A program made the position numbers and the translations under genes. A DNA stretch of 64,000 nt from Rhabdornis inornatus (lineage: Eukaryota > Chordata > Aves > Passeriformes > Rhabdornithidae): positions 62,001-126,000 of the forward strand of contig VWZS01002145.1 in NCBI GenBank assembly GCA_013397075.1. The letters run 5' to 3'. Below, piece after piece: positions 1 to 12,600 of the stretch (positions are counted from its first letter, which is position 1; each line of letters opens with the position of its first letter). Below the pieces are notes generated by a model. That model worked only from the letters and a program-made list of their open reading frames with translations. It did not search any database and was not told where the DNA came from.

Positions 1-1002
1 AAAAGAAAGTATTACCAGTTTAGTGGGGGGATAAATTTGTCACCTCTTGGATAATAAGATTTCCAGTCTTGAGTTACAACACTGTGGCTGTTGTCTTCTG
101 CATTGACACTTAGGGATATAGTGGATTAATTACTTCTCCTATGAATCAGTGTCTATTTGAAAATGCTTGGGGAATGACTATGTAGTAGACTACATACTAC
201 ATACATAGACTACTAGACTATGTATTGAGGCACGAGAAGAGGTAATCAACGGAAAATGCAAATGTCTCTGACAAAAGTTCATTTTGCTAGCATTAAACCA
301 GGATTAATTACTTGAACTCCAGAAAAACACTTGATAATTCTGGATTTTTTTTGTCATATATGAATATCTTTCTGATTATGGAAAAGGCAGTTATCCATTT
401 TTCTTGGGTTTTTTTTTTTGAGTTAATTTAAAACAGCTAGATAAAACTGCCTAGTATCTATGAGAAGTCAAAAGCTGGTCATAATACATGCTTTGAAAAT
501 GTACATCCTCCAAATAGGAGTTAAGTCCTGACTGAATTTGTAATTAAATCTAAAATCAAGTGAGTTTTTGAAGTTTTTATTCAGTAGAAGCACTGGTCAG
601 CTCTGAACAGAGTAACAGAATTGGTATGCAAGGTTGTACCAGTTTTTCATGGATTTCATTCCTTCTGTCAACTGCTGTCATGAGAGATCTGACCTTAAAA
701 ATTTTTAATGTTTACATTTTCAGTATATTCTGCATCTCATTCTCATACAATGCATATTATTTTAAAATAGCCTGGGAAAGCATAGACAGAATGCTAGTGT
801 TACCAAACTGATCTTTATCACCTGTCAACTTTGAAATGCATGCTTATTTGTTTAAGAATATGTGAAAGAAACCTGAAGAAAATGAAGATAATTTGTCCTT
901 TTACCCCTGTCTCCCTGAGTCTGTGTGTTTGGGCAAGAAGTTTACTTGAGTCGCTTATGGTGTATCTTAAAAGTTATTTTATACTTCTTTCTGATGTTCT
1001 AG

Positions 1003-1156
1003 TTGAATGGAGATGCTCAGGCAAAGATTCAGAGAATCCTGCGACTGATTTCTGGTGGTGGTCTATCCATAACTGGATCACACATCCTGTGTGGAGACTT
1101 CCTGTTTAGTGGACACACTGTAGTATTAACGCTGGTCTATCTGTTCATCAAAGAGT
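1003..1156 (+). CDS. SGMS2: SGMS2 coding exon with D3 motif
   Basis: The exon opens with LNGDAQAK after the acceptor ttctag and closes at FIKE plus the first base of a Tyr codon before donor gtaagt. It carries CGDFLFSGHT, with the first catalytic His. It starts in phase 0 and ends in phase 1. Confidence 0.95.
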
Positions 1157-4100
1157 GTAAGTGATTGTATTTCAATGCACTTTCTTGTTCATATTCATTG
1201 TACTGGGAAAATGAATGACAAAAGCATGTGTAAAACTACTGCCCTCTGAAAGTTACTTGTCAGTTGTACACAGACTGTATTTATATGGGTTTGAAACACA
1301 AATTGAGTGGAAATGGAATTGCGGCTGTAGTAAAGTCATAAAAGGGTTAAGGTTGGAAGGGACCATTGTAGATTATCTAGCCCAACTCTTCTGCGCAGGC
1401 AGAGTTCTGTAGAGCACATTGCACGCTGGGTTGTGTCCAGACAGTTCTTGAATGGTGAGGGAGAGTTCATAGCTTCTCTGGTCAGTCTGTTCCAGTGCAT
1501 GGCCACCTGAACAAGTTCTTCCCACATTTAGGTAGAGCTTCCTGTGCATCATTTCCTGCTTAATGCCCCTAGTCCTGTTGCTTGGCACCAGTGAGAAGGG
1601 CCTGGTTCTGTCCTCTTGACACCTTCCATTCAGATATTTAGACACATTGAGGTTTCCTCTCACACTTCTCCAGTCTAAGCGGGCCTATTTTCCTCTGTTG
1701 TTCCTTATAAGAGAGGTGCTTCAGTTTCCTAATCATCCTCCTAGCCCTCCCATGGACTTGCTCCACATCAGTCTTATACTAGGCAGCGTGGAACTCCAGA
1801 TGTGCCTCACCAGGCTGAGTAGAGGGTCAGGACTACCTCTGTCAACCTGCTGGCAATGGTCTTACTAATACATCCAAGGCTACTCTGCCCTTCTTGGCCG
1901 TGAGGGCACTGCTCGTGGACAGCTTGGCCACCAGGACTCCGAGGTACTTTTTAGCAGCGCTGCTTTCCAGCAGGTTGACCCCCACCCTGTACCGGTGCGC
2001 CAGGTTCTTCCTTCCCAGGTGTAGGACCCTGAACCTGCCTTTGAGTTTTAAAAGGTTCTGCTCTGCCCATCCCTTCAGTGTGTGAGATCTTCTGAAGGGC
2101 AGAACAGCACCACTCCTCTGAGCTCTGTATCCTCAGCAGGCTTTCTGAGGATCAACTCTATCCCTTCATCTAAGTTTTTGATGAGTAATTTAAACAATAC
2201 TGGGCCCAGTATGAACCTTTGAGTTGAACTAGACTGTGCCACTGATTAAAAATCCTCCAAGCCCTGCCATTCAGACAGTTCTCAGTCCACCCTCACTAAT
2301 TGTCCAGCCTTGCCTGGGACGATATCATGGGGGACAGTGTCAGAAGTTGCTTCAGGTTCCCATAGATAACATCCAGTTGTCTCCCATTACTTATCCAGCC
2401 AGTTGTCTGCATTTTAAAGGCCATCAGGCTGGTTAAGCATGATTTCCCTGTGGTGAATCCATGCTAACTACTCTTGATCACCTTCTTGTCTTCCACGTGC
2501 CTAGTGATGGCCTCAAGGGTGAGCTGTTCCATCACCTTCCTAGGGATTGTGGTAAGGCTGACTAAAAGTGTTGTGAGCTTTAATTAAGGGCTAACTGTGG
2601 CTAAACATGTCAGCTCTATCTTTATGTAAGTGTTTATTGCTCGATTGAAACAAGATAGCTTTTCATCATTTGTTGACAGGTTATTTAAAATTTGGATAAA
2701 ATATGCTGTAGTAATTATGCACACTAGCTCTGTGCAGGTTAGCTGCAGGGGATTGTAGGGAATTTCGTGGCTTGAACACAGCATCATTGCACACTTACAC
2801 TGCCTCCAGAAGCAAAGTTACTTTTCTCAGGTGTGCTGTACATTAGTTACCGTGAACAATGAAAAGTTAATTCATGCTCTTCAGTATCTTGTGCTCGAGT
2901 CTCCTGCTTAATGTTTCTTGTAGTTGATAAGAGTTTGGCAAGCATGCAGAAGATGGAGTTATGGTTTCCCAGTTTGCTTTGTATTGCTCTGGGGCATGGG
3001 AGGAAAAATCTGTGCTGCACCCAGAGCATCTATTGAAGTGTTAGAGAATTAGTACTGACTTCTAAATCTAATATATGGTAAGCAGTGCTTCTCTCCTGGA
3101 AACTTGGCCACTCATGAATGCGTAGTGGGGAGTTCCCTTCTCAGTTCACATGCTTGGAGTTGGAATCTTCCCTCCTGTTGTTGAATCCCAAACTATGCAA
3201 ATGCTAGCTTGGCTCAAGGGAATGTGTAATTCTCACTGAAACGAAAATAAGACTAACCAGTGTTAGTCTGATGCCTTCCTTTTACTAAAATGTTGAGGGA
3301 ACAAGGTGCTGCCGTGCTGCATTCTGCCTTAAACAAAAACACAATATAAAAGGGCCTCTTGGATGTGATAGAATCCAGATTGCAGATTTGAGATGTTCTT
3401 CTTTGAACAGTGATTTAGGATGCTGATTATAGTCTGATGATTCTTAGACCTAGGTCTTTCCTGTGATGTGAATATTGGTAGGGGAATGGCATTTGTAACT
3501 CACCAGAATTACCAGAGCAATATTAGGAAAATAGCCTAATAAGAGTTATTGTTTGCCTTGTTTTGTCTGTTACATTGTATTTTAATGCTATTCATGTACT
3601 CAGTTTTACCAGGAAAGATGAAGACAGCCCAATATTTTCTGGGCTGGTTTCTCCTGTACTTTATACTATAAAGGAATGGAGCAATTTTATCATACAAATT
3701 TTTGTAATAAGCTCTTTAACTGCTGCCTAATTGTTAGGCATATATTTCACTTAGATTGTGCTCTGTAAGTGAGAAATGCATAGTTTTCCTTTTTTTGCTT
3801 CCCATATAATGATCAAAATGCTATAACCAGGGTATAAGCCCTATAATTGCTCTGAATTAGAGGCTGCTTATGGTGGTCTTTTTTGCCCTTTTGGTAACAT
3901 GTCTTTGGTGTAAGATGCATTCTGAGGTTTTTATATTTGGCTTAGTGAAGTGTTTGCTCTGCTCTTCTCATCGTTTCATAGTCTGCCATTTTTTCACTTA
4001 TTCTCTGCACACCACGTTTTCCACCAGAATAGTTACTCATACTTTTAGTATTTTCAGCCTTTGTCTATCTTGCTCAATGCTGTTTTCATCAGCTTCTTGA

Positions 4101-6184
4101 GATTACTTGGCTTCTTATCTTAAAAAAAAATCAGTACGTAAGATCTGTCTGCAGTGTTTTGGGGAGAGTTAAGAGAATTTATTGTTTTGATATTTACACC
4201 AAAAAGTGGCCCTACAGTTATTATTTTGCACAGGCCTCTGAGAGCCTACTGGGTAGGCTTGTTTAGATCAGTAACTTTTATGCTGGTATTGTGTGAAAGT
4301 AGAGGCTGAGCATTGCCCCACAAGGCAAGAGGTGCCAAAACCTCCCACCGTGAAATGAAGCCAGTTAGCCTGTCAGAAGTTATGAATGATCATTGTGACA
4401 CTGAGGGCATTTTTTCAATGGGGAAAGAAGTACAGGAGAACTTTTCCACTGAAGTGGCTGAAATGCATTTGGAATAGCTTTGCTCCCATTTGTTAAATCT
4501 TTCATTAAAGGGTATAAATTCACATACTGTCCTTTTCTGTATAGTGTATTTTGTTTCACAGAACTGAGGCTTCATGCAAATTAGTTAAAACCTAAGAATT
4601 AAAGTGAGTGTCCTTTTCTTTTTAATTTTTGATCTCTGCTTAGGTTGTATCAATTCTAGAGACTTGAGTTTACTTGAATATAGACTGTGAAAAGATTAAA
4701 TACACATTAAATAACTTTATTAAGTTAAATAACCAAAGTGTATGTTTTACCTCAATTGTCTCTTCCTCTGCACCCCAAATCCCAGAAATTAACTGGAAGA
4801 CTTAATTTGACTAGAAAATGGGTGTGAGTGTTGTCTAACTAACCCATCTTGTGCTCTCTTTAAAAAGTAAGAACATGTCAGTAAGTTTGCATAATTCATT
4901 ATGTAGATTCATACAAATCAAAGCAGGGAGTCTGTACCAGTCTGAATTGTGTTTTTAAATTTAGTAGCCTCAAATTAATTTTTTTATCTTTTCCCCTTCC
5001 TTTTGTGGATTGTTAAAATAACAGAGATGGCTTTTTGCTGTGTTTTTTCTGTCACCTCCCTGCCTCACAGATTCACCACGTCATTTCTGGTGGTATCACT
5101 TAATCTGCTGGCTGATGAGTGCTGCTGGCATCATTTGTATCCTGGTTGCTCATGAACACTATACCGTAGATGTCATCATTGCCTACTATATCACCACGCG
5201 GCTCTTCTGGTGGTACCACTCAATGGCTAATGAGAAGGTGAGTGGCAAACACCTTCACAATCAATGTGTAGCCTGCATTGCTTAAAATGGCCTAAAGGTT
5301 AAAGTTAATTCTTCGTTTCAGAATAAAAATAGATGTTCCATATTGAAGTTTAAACAGAATGGGCAAGGAGTTTCACTTCATTGTTATTTAAGTAAATAAT
5401 TTGTCTTTGAAAATATTTTTGAGTTTTTGAGGTTTTAATGCTAAAGTTGATATATAGAATAGCCCTTTTTTTGTCTCAGCTTATAAATAAACACTAGTTC
5501 AGTAATAAAATTTCTTGCCAACTGATATTGCCTAGACAGTCCTACAATTCTAGTGACAATTCTTTTATAAATGTCATTAAAAGTACACTGTACAGAAGGT
5601 TGCTGCTGCTATTGTTTCAACAACACTTTCAAGTGGAAACAGAGCTCTTAAGCCCATTTAGTCTAATTCTCAATTACTACTGCTCATCAGTGGAAACAAG
5701 ACATGCCTGAAAGCACTCATATTGAAAAAGGCTTGAGTGCTTTGTTGCCCCAAATTTTGCACAGCAACAAAATATCCCTTTGTGGTAAAGATGCTCAGTT
5801 TGTAGTATGCATTTGGTCTATAATGTTTATCTCAGTTCTGCGTTTTCTAAATACTCACTGTTTTTGCAGAAATGCATGCAAATGCATTGCATTTTTGCTG
5901 TTGTCTTGACTCGATGTAACTGATTATAAGCCTTTAAACTGACAGTTGCCTCTTCCTCTTTCATGCTTGTGCCGATACAGACTTTAAAGGTGTCTTCGCA
6001 GACGAATTTTCTCTCTCGAGCATGGTGGTATCCAATATTTTATTTCTTTGAGAAGAATGTGCAAGGCTCTGTTCCTTGCAGTTTTTCCTGGCCAATATCT
6101 TGGCCTCCCAGCTGCTTCAAATCTTCATGCAAAAAGTATTCACGCGTTCAGAAGACAGGAGAGGACAATGAAAAATCTACCTGA
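1003..6184 (+). CDS. SGMS2: Sphingomyelin synthase 2 (SMS2), 3' part of gene, three coding exons
   Basis: SMS2 moves phosphocholine from phosphatidylcholine to ceramide, giving sphingomyelin and diacylglycerol at the plasma membrane and Golgi. The visible coding exons are 1003-1156, 5071-5237 and 5981-6184; earlier coding exons lie outside the window. They encode about 174 C-terminal residues of a protein that is 365 aa in human. Motif D3 (CGDFLFSGHT, first exon) and motif D4 (HYTVDV...F..YH, second exon) carry the catalytic His, His and Asp of the lipid phosphate phosphatase-like family (H229, H272 and D276 in human numbering). Hydrophobic stretches between them match membrane segments. The C-terminal tail is cytosolic and cysteine-rich and ends in EKST followed by TGA. 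Junctions are GT-AG: the first is split inside a Tyr codon and the second falls between codons. SGMS1 is the close paralogue, but the tail (FKSSCKKYSRVQK) and the CYP2U1-HADH neighbourhood identify SGMS2. Confidence 0.97.
1340..2575 (-). mobile_element. CR1 LINE fragment, antisense, in SGMS2 intron
   Basis: Read on the minus strand, this 1.2 kb segment encodes broken pieces of the CR1 ORF2 reverse transcriptase C-terminal half. Recognisable parts include HGFTTGKSCLTSLMAF near 2450-2400 and KYLNGRCQEDRTRPFSLVPS near 1640-1580. The plus strand begins with the familiar ggttggaagggacc, the reverse complement of a CR1 3' end. Several stops and frameshifts interrupt it, so it is a dead 5'-truncated copy. 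The outer limits are approximate. Confidence 0.85.
2580..5070 (+). other. SGMS2 intron remainder, no gene seen
   Basis: This is AT-rich intronic DNA between the CR1 relic and the next SGMS2 exon. I saw no exon-like coding sequence, RNA gene or recognisable repeat. Confidence 0.6.
5071..5237 (+). CDS. SGMS2: SGMS2 coding exon with D4 motif
   Basis: After acceptor ctcacag the first two bases complete a Tyr codon, then 55 codons run from SPRHFWWYH to SMANEK before donor gtgagt. It carries HEHYTVDV, with the second catalytic His and the Asp, and the FWWYH end of motif D4. Confidence 0.97.
5981..6184 (+). CDS. SGMS2: SGMS2 last coding exon and stop
   Basis: This exon starts in phase 0 with TLKVSSQTNFLSRAWW and ends at EKST-TGA (stop 6182-6184). 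It encodes the last membrane-proximal helix and the cytosolic tail. Of the four tail cysteines known to be palmitoylated in human SMS2, three remain (PCSF, SCFK, SSCK) and the second of the first pair is Ser. Confidence 0.96.
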   Translation, partial: TLKVSSQTNFLSRAWWYPIFYFFEKNVQGSVPCSFSWPISWPPSCFKSSCKKYSRVQKTGEDNEKST

Positions 6185-9100
6185 AGAAAAGAAGGAAAGC
6201 ATCTACTCTGTTTTTTTCATTTTTGATTTTTTCTTTTTTTTTTTTTACCAAAACATTAATGCTGTAACCAAAGTTCTTAAGAAGACTGTAACTGAAGAGG
6301 TGGACCAAGCTTCTGTGCAATTGATGGAAAGACAATTATAGACACATAATGCGTTTCAGATGTTTTCGTCTTGTCAAGCTGTATAGACCTATTCTACTCT
6401 TCAGTGCTAACAAAATGCACCACTGATGGGATTTTTTAATTAAAGAAAAATTGGAGTAGGACTTTGCTTTATTAATGAGATAGAGGTGCCAAAGACCACA
6501 GTAACACTTCCATTACTATCACTCATCCACAGAAGCACCCAAAAGTCTCATCTTTAAAGCTCTGGAGTGCGTAAGGGCAAAAACATGCTAAAATGTAAAG
6601 GCACGGTATTGGCATATTGAGGTGTATAAAAAAAATAACACAATTGTGGGAAGTGGTTTGTTGCGTTATTCTTGCTAATGAAGGTAAGGCCTTTGTGTGA
6701 CTGGTACAGCTGGAAGCGAGTCTGACTTTTTTACACACTGTGGGTATGAATATCTTATGGCCCTAAAATACTACTTCCCACCATTAACTGCCATATATTG
6801 TACTATATAACAATTTCTACATTTTTATTAGTAATTTTATATTTAAACAGTTGTGCTACCTGATGAATTTGCAAATTAGAAATAGCTGCTAATATCAGAG
6901 CTCAAGGAGCCTAGAATTTTATTTTTAGTAAGGGACTCAGTTTCAACATCTAAGTCTTGAATTGCAGCTGGCCTTGTGTATACAGCTATACAGTGCCTGT
7001 CAGTGTATATAGATGCATATATACACAAAAGCACACATCTTAAACAATATTTAGTGAGAAGAGTGATCATAGAGTTTTTGATGCAGGCAAAAGTTGTACA
7101 GCTCTCACCTGTGTGAGGAATGCAAGGCCAGGTCCTAAATGGGGCTAGATTTAAAATGTTTTAATTTTAGTAGCAATCTCTTGCTGAAGCTATGTAGCAG
7201 GTTTACTTGGGAGCCATAGTTCTCCATTGAATTTCTTTTGTCTTTTACCTCTTGACACATATTTGTGACTTACTTTAAAAAAAACCCAGCCAAACAAAAG
7301 TGCTAAGGTGAAATATCTACAACAGCAGCATTTCTTCAATTGCAACCTAAAATCATTTAACACTAAATGACACTGTGGTACAACTCAAATGTATATTCCC
7401 TTTTTTCCCAGGGTTTCAATCCAGATAAAATGGCTATTTAAACAAGTTGGCTGAGAATGGGGGAAATTACCATGGGGTGAACATGTAACAAAACTACAGA
7501 TTAACAGCTACTTGTTTCTTGTTGGTTTATGTTGTTTTGTATTGTGGAAGCAAAGTAGAAAATTAACACACCATGATTAGCCATTTATATTCTGTATTAA
7601 TTTCTGCAGTTAACTTAATATTATTTTGAGTCTTCACTAAAACCTAATGGAAATATAAAGCTGCTTTAAGTGTTGAGGTAATATTAATATAAATGAAATG
7701 CTGCATATTTTAAGAATGTCATGAACTCAGTGAGAAGTGTGAACACAACTTAAATAATGACAAGTTTTTAAAAGTCCAGTTAAAGTTATAAAATTAAATA
7801 CAGAGTATTCAAATATAATAATTTTCAGTTATGGGGATCATTGCTCTGAGTTGTACATGAGAATATTTTTGATGTGCATTATCAAAATAATACAATAAAA
7901 AGTGTTCCTTTCAACACATTTTTGAGAAAAACTTAGTTAAGAAAGAAATTCTGCTGATGTTTGGTTTTGTTGTTTAAAATGAGCTTAGTAGACTCTGACA
8001 ATGTGCCCCTGAAGTTGTGTGGGTATGGGCATATCTGTGCCTTCATTTGCTTGCTTCTAGCAGACTTTGAACAGCTAAAAACCCAGTATCAAAAAACTTT
8101 TGAATCCTTTTTCTCTATCATATAAATGAATCTGTTCAACACCAGTCAGTAGATCTCCCAAGATACTTGTTATATCAGTACTAATTCATAGATCATAATT
8201 TAAGCTAAAATCTAAGCTTTGTGATACCTTAAATATGGTCGTGTTAATCCACTTGTAGTAATACTATCTTTTAGGAGTTATGAATGGACTTGATTAGTGG
8301 TCACCGTGACTTGAAAATAGTGTGATGAAAAGCATTACCTAGGGAGCTTAAGCAGTGGTTTTCATCTGGTGGCTGAAAAATAAATGCTTTGATAGTCTAG
8401 ATATCTAATTATCTGCATAACCACCACCATGCCTCAGTGGGATTTCTGTAATAGATCTGCAAAGCAAGCTTTTTTCATGCAGGATGAGGTGTTGGGGGTT
8501 TTTTTACACTTATTCCTGTTTCTGAGAGAAAAAAATGTCAAAGTGATGAAATAGAACCACGTAAAGACTCTGCTTTTGTTGGGCTGTGTGAGCTTTCATT
8601 CTACTGCTGAGTTTGATAGAGACTTCTATTGTAATACAAAAGGAAAGTTTAAGTAGCAGCTCTAGCTCAAAATACTTAATTCCTGTTCTGGCTCAGTCAT
8701 CCCTTAAGTGCTTAATATTTATCCATTGTATGAAATCTCTCAAAGGACTATGTGTGTGTTTGTTTAATTAGCAGAAAGCCGCAGTTCTCTACCCTCTCAA
8801 TAGCTTTTAATTGCTTTTACAAACTTGGATGCTATAGCTGTATTTGACAACTCTTTAGACTTATTTGTAAGGTGATAAAGTGAGGTAAGTAATGATATAT
8901 TCTAGTTCTTACTGCTATAGTAGTTTATCCAATACAAACCACAACTGCTACATAAAAATTACTTAAGGTATAGCTTCATCCTAAGAACCAAGAGATTGCA
9001 GTAGGTAAAAAGGAGAAACTTGGACTTTCCTTAGGCCTATAATCGAGTGGTCAGTGTGTTATTTTGTTTGTATGTGCCCAATACTTTGCAGTGTGTTACT

Positions 9101-9662
9101 GATTATTTTTTTTCCTAGTTACAGTAATATTTCTCAGAGATATCATATGTCCCTTTACTGTGATTATAACATGCTCCTCTCGACTGAAGAGCATTTACAT
9201 GTTGAACTTTACAGACACTTAATAAAGAAACTCACTACATTTATACACCTGACATATCACTATGACTTAAATGCTGATGGGCTTTCTTAAAATGCCTAAT
9301 GTAAATTTAAATCTGGATTTAAAATGTTAACTTGAGCATTTAAAGAAATGTACTGTTAAGTGGTCGTGCTACAGATGGTTACTTCTAACGCCAGAAATTG
9401 TTAATGTCTACTTGAAAGCCCTGTAAATGGACACCTTTTTCGGTACGTGCTTAGCACTCCCATGTGGACATAAATGGTACTAACTGTTTGTCACCCTTCA
9501 CTGCTGTTTTCTTGGGAAGATCGCCACGGGTGGCTTTGCAGCAAAAATAGCTGTGCTAAACATTGCTATGAACCCTAGCACTGGATTTGCTGCCCTCCTT
9601 AAACAATTGGGAGAGAAGGAAACTAAAAAAAAGTTTTATGTTAAAATACACTACCTTCATGG

Positions 9663-9676
9663 AATAAAGAAATAAA
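9663..9676 (+). promoter_or_regulatory. Candidate polyadenylation signals (paired AATAAA), SGMS2
   Basis: Two AATAAA hexamers lie within 14 bases, about 3.5 kb past the SGMS2 stop. A 3' UTR of that size would be in line with my recollection of a several-kilobase UTR in the mammalian gene. This is motif evidence only. Confidence 0.3.
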
Positions 9677-12600
9677 GCTCAGCAACAGAGACAACTGGGA
9701 AGTCTTAAAAGAGATGAGAGACTATTCTCTTAATTGGATTATTGCAAATCCACTTACCAGGGTCTTAAATCAGAATCTGTTCAATCTCTGGCTTTCTCCT
9801 ATCAGCAGTATATGGCTAGACAGTTTATCCTAAGTTGTTTGGTACTAACCCAAATTCTTTTTCTCATTTCATTAGATGGGATTTGCTGTTCTAGAGACAG
9901 ATCCATTAACTTCAGTGCAAGGTGAAGTCTTTCCATTAACTTTAAATGAACTTTCCCCTAGCTCTTTGTTGGTTTTTATGTTTGTTTGTGGGGATTTTTT
10001 TCCTTTGTTAGTAGGGGTTTTGGGTTTTCTGTGGTTTTGTTTTTTAAATGCATAAACCTTGAATCTTAAAGATTCATGGGGTGACTTTGAAAATGCGTCC
10101 AAGCTGCCAGATGGACTGGAACCATTTTGCCTTACTGGCAGACCTAACAGTTGTAAAGCTCCATCGTCATCTTGATATTTTTATAGCATACAAGTTTCGG
10201 ACTTACCTAGAACTCTTATTTAGCACACAAAATTAGAGTGATGCTAAAAGATTGAACACTTCTATATTGAAGTGTTCTATTCCAGATGTTGGAAAATCAA
10301 TGTCTTAAATTCAGTTACAGAGCATAGGGATCTTAAAAGTAAATACTCCTATTAGGTATCATTCAAATGAGTGTTGCTGCTTAAATGCACATGAGAAAAA
10401 ATACCCTAGCATGCCATTAAAGTAATTTTGCTTATAAGTAAGCCTTCATGTGCCACTTTATGATGCTGCTTGGAATCCAGAAAGAAGTGCTATTAAACAG
10501 AATAGAGACAGAGGCATTTGTTGTAGTATTTATAAGGAAATGGAAGGAAGATGAAAACACTGAAGTAGATGGTGATCATATATTGCTTTTTGCGTGAAAT
10601 TGAGCTAAAACTACATCTAACTTCTCAAAAGTGTAGATTTAAGTTGTGTAATAGTTCTGCAAAAAACCCCAGACCTATAAGGAAGCAGTAGTATTAAACA
10701 CATCATTCTATGGTACAGCTGTGTATTCTGTGCTGGCTCTCATCCATAACTTTCAATATAAAAACAAAACCCAACTCAGAGGTGCTTGGAGATTAAAGTA
10801 CTTTGATATTATTAGCAGTTTTTTATAAGTTATTCCTACAAGCTGTCACTAATAGTTTCTAAAGCAAGAACAAAGTGCTGCAATGCTAAAAACATACTGA
10901 AGCTTTTTTTAGTTGACTTCAGTTACCATGGATTTAAACATACAATTAAATCTTATTAACCTAGAAAGCAGCACATAAGAATATCAGCCTAGATGCAGGT
11001 AGCTCATGTACTGCAGGGAAACTTTCCAGTTCTGAACTCATCTTTCCTAACTAAACACTCAATACCTGAATGGTGTTTAAAGATGAAGTAACAATACTGT
11101 GCCGTCTCTAGTATGTATATGAAATACTGGTGTTGAAGATTCCCTCTTTCTGCTGTGAATCAGTCATTAAAAATCCACAAAGGTTTGACTTGTTTTCAGT
11201 GAAAATTTTTTGATTGCCAAGGACTTGGAGTTGAGTAAATGGCTAGATGTTTTTCTGTGGCTCTTGGCTGTGTACTAAGCTTTAAGATGCAAACTAGGTT
11301 TCAGTCCTAGGAGGAGAGGGCAGACCACTTCTTACTGGGAGGAGCAGCATGTAACTTTTTGGAATTAAAATTATATTGGCCGCATGTTACGTGTGGTTTT
11401 ATCTGTATTACTGTTGAGAAAAGATGCTGTATAGTTAGTGTTTGCACATTTTCAAATGATGCTGTAGTGGTTGACCCAGTCTTTCTACTGGATGAGGAGT
11501 GAGTGTTTTTGCCGTTTACTTGCGGTCTATATGGTTAAACATAACTGATTTTAGTTGTGGTAAATGTCAGTGGAAAAACTGCAGATCCCTTGGATACAGT
11601 ACCTAAGGTGTTTTAAGATGTCTGTTCATGGGTTTCTTCTAGGAGCAATACTCTTCTTTCAAGCTGTGCCTAAATAGTAATAATGTCAGCTCTTGCATTT
11701 TCTCGCAGCATAATACTGTCTTTAGGAGGTTAACATTGGTGACACTGCAAAGAATTACACAGAATAATCTCCTTTGTGCCAACCGAGATCAATTTTCACA
11801 AAGTATCTTTGCTGAAATATGCTTGAAGATGACTTTTGGGGGTGTTTTTCATTTTTTAATTAAGATAAAAAGTGGTCAGAAATGAGTCTGAAATAAGAGC
11901 ATCTTGAGCAGTTGGGGCCAGGCACCATGCAGGCACATGGATGTGGAAAGGGGTTTCTCTGGCATAAACAATATTGGATTCAGTACACAGTGGCTTCCCT
12001 AGGAAGGCAAACCAGGTTGTACATGTACAATACAGATGGCTGTGAGCCATCTTTACCTGTCCTTTTGAGCTGCTTTCGGACTGACAGTGCAGTACTAAAG
12101 ACATCAATAACTAAAAAGCAAAGGTCACTTACAAATCAAAACTATAGATGGGGCTGAAAAGGCAGATATCTGTAAAACCAGTCATGAGAGAGCTGCATTC
12201 CAATTCAATGGAATATAAAATTGGGTGTTACTTCAAGGGTGTGAGTTGCATTTAAGATGAGTGGGACTATTTGCTTTCTAAATTACTTTATTTCATTGAA
12301 GATGGCAGGTCTGCTGAGAATACCAAGAGGGAATTGATCTCCTGCTTACTTTTACTTCTACCATTGAAGTGTTTGTGCATGAACCTTAAACAATATTACA
12401 GAACTCCAACCCCTCTTACATTTTTTAGTAACTTAGCAGTGCTTTGTTACTTCTGTAAAAACTGTGTTTTTATTCCACTTTTTTCAGTTTGTTGCCACTC
12501 AGAATGCTGCTTATGCTGAAGCCTGTGCTGCTTTACACTCCTGTCTAACTACATCTGCTTCTACTAATTATTTTTTCTAAATGGCTCAATACAGAAGAGT

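Noticed and set aside
170..230. tagtagactacatactac-like palindromic run in the first SGMS2 intron
   Set aside because: Short, imperfect simple sequence with no stable arm longer than about ten bases. It is not a CRISPR or a transposon end.
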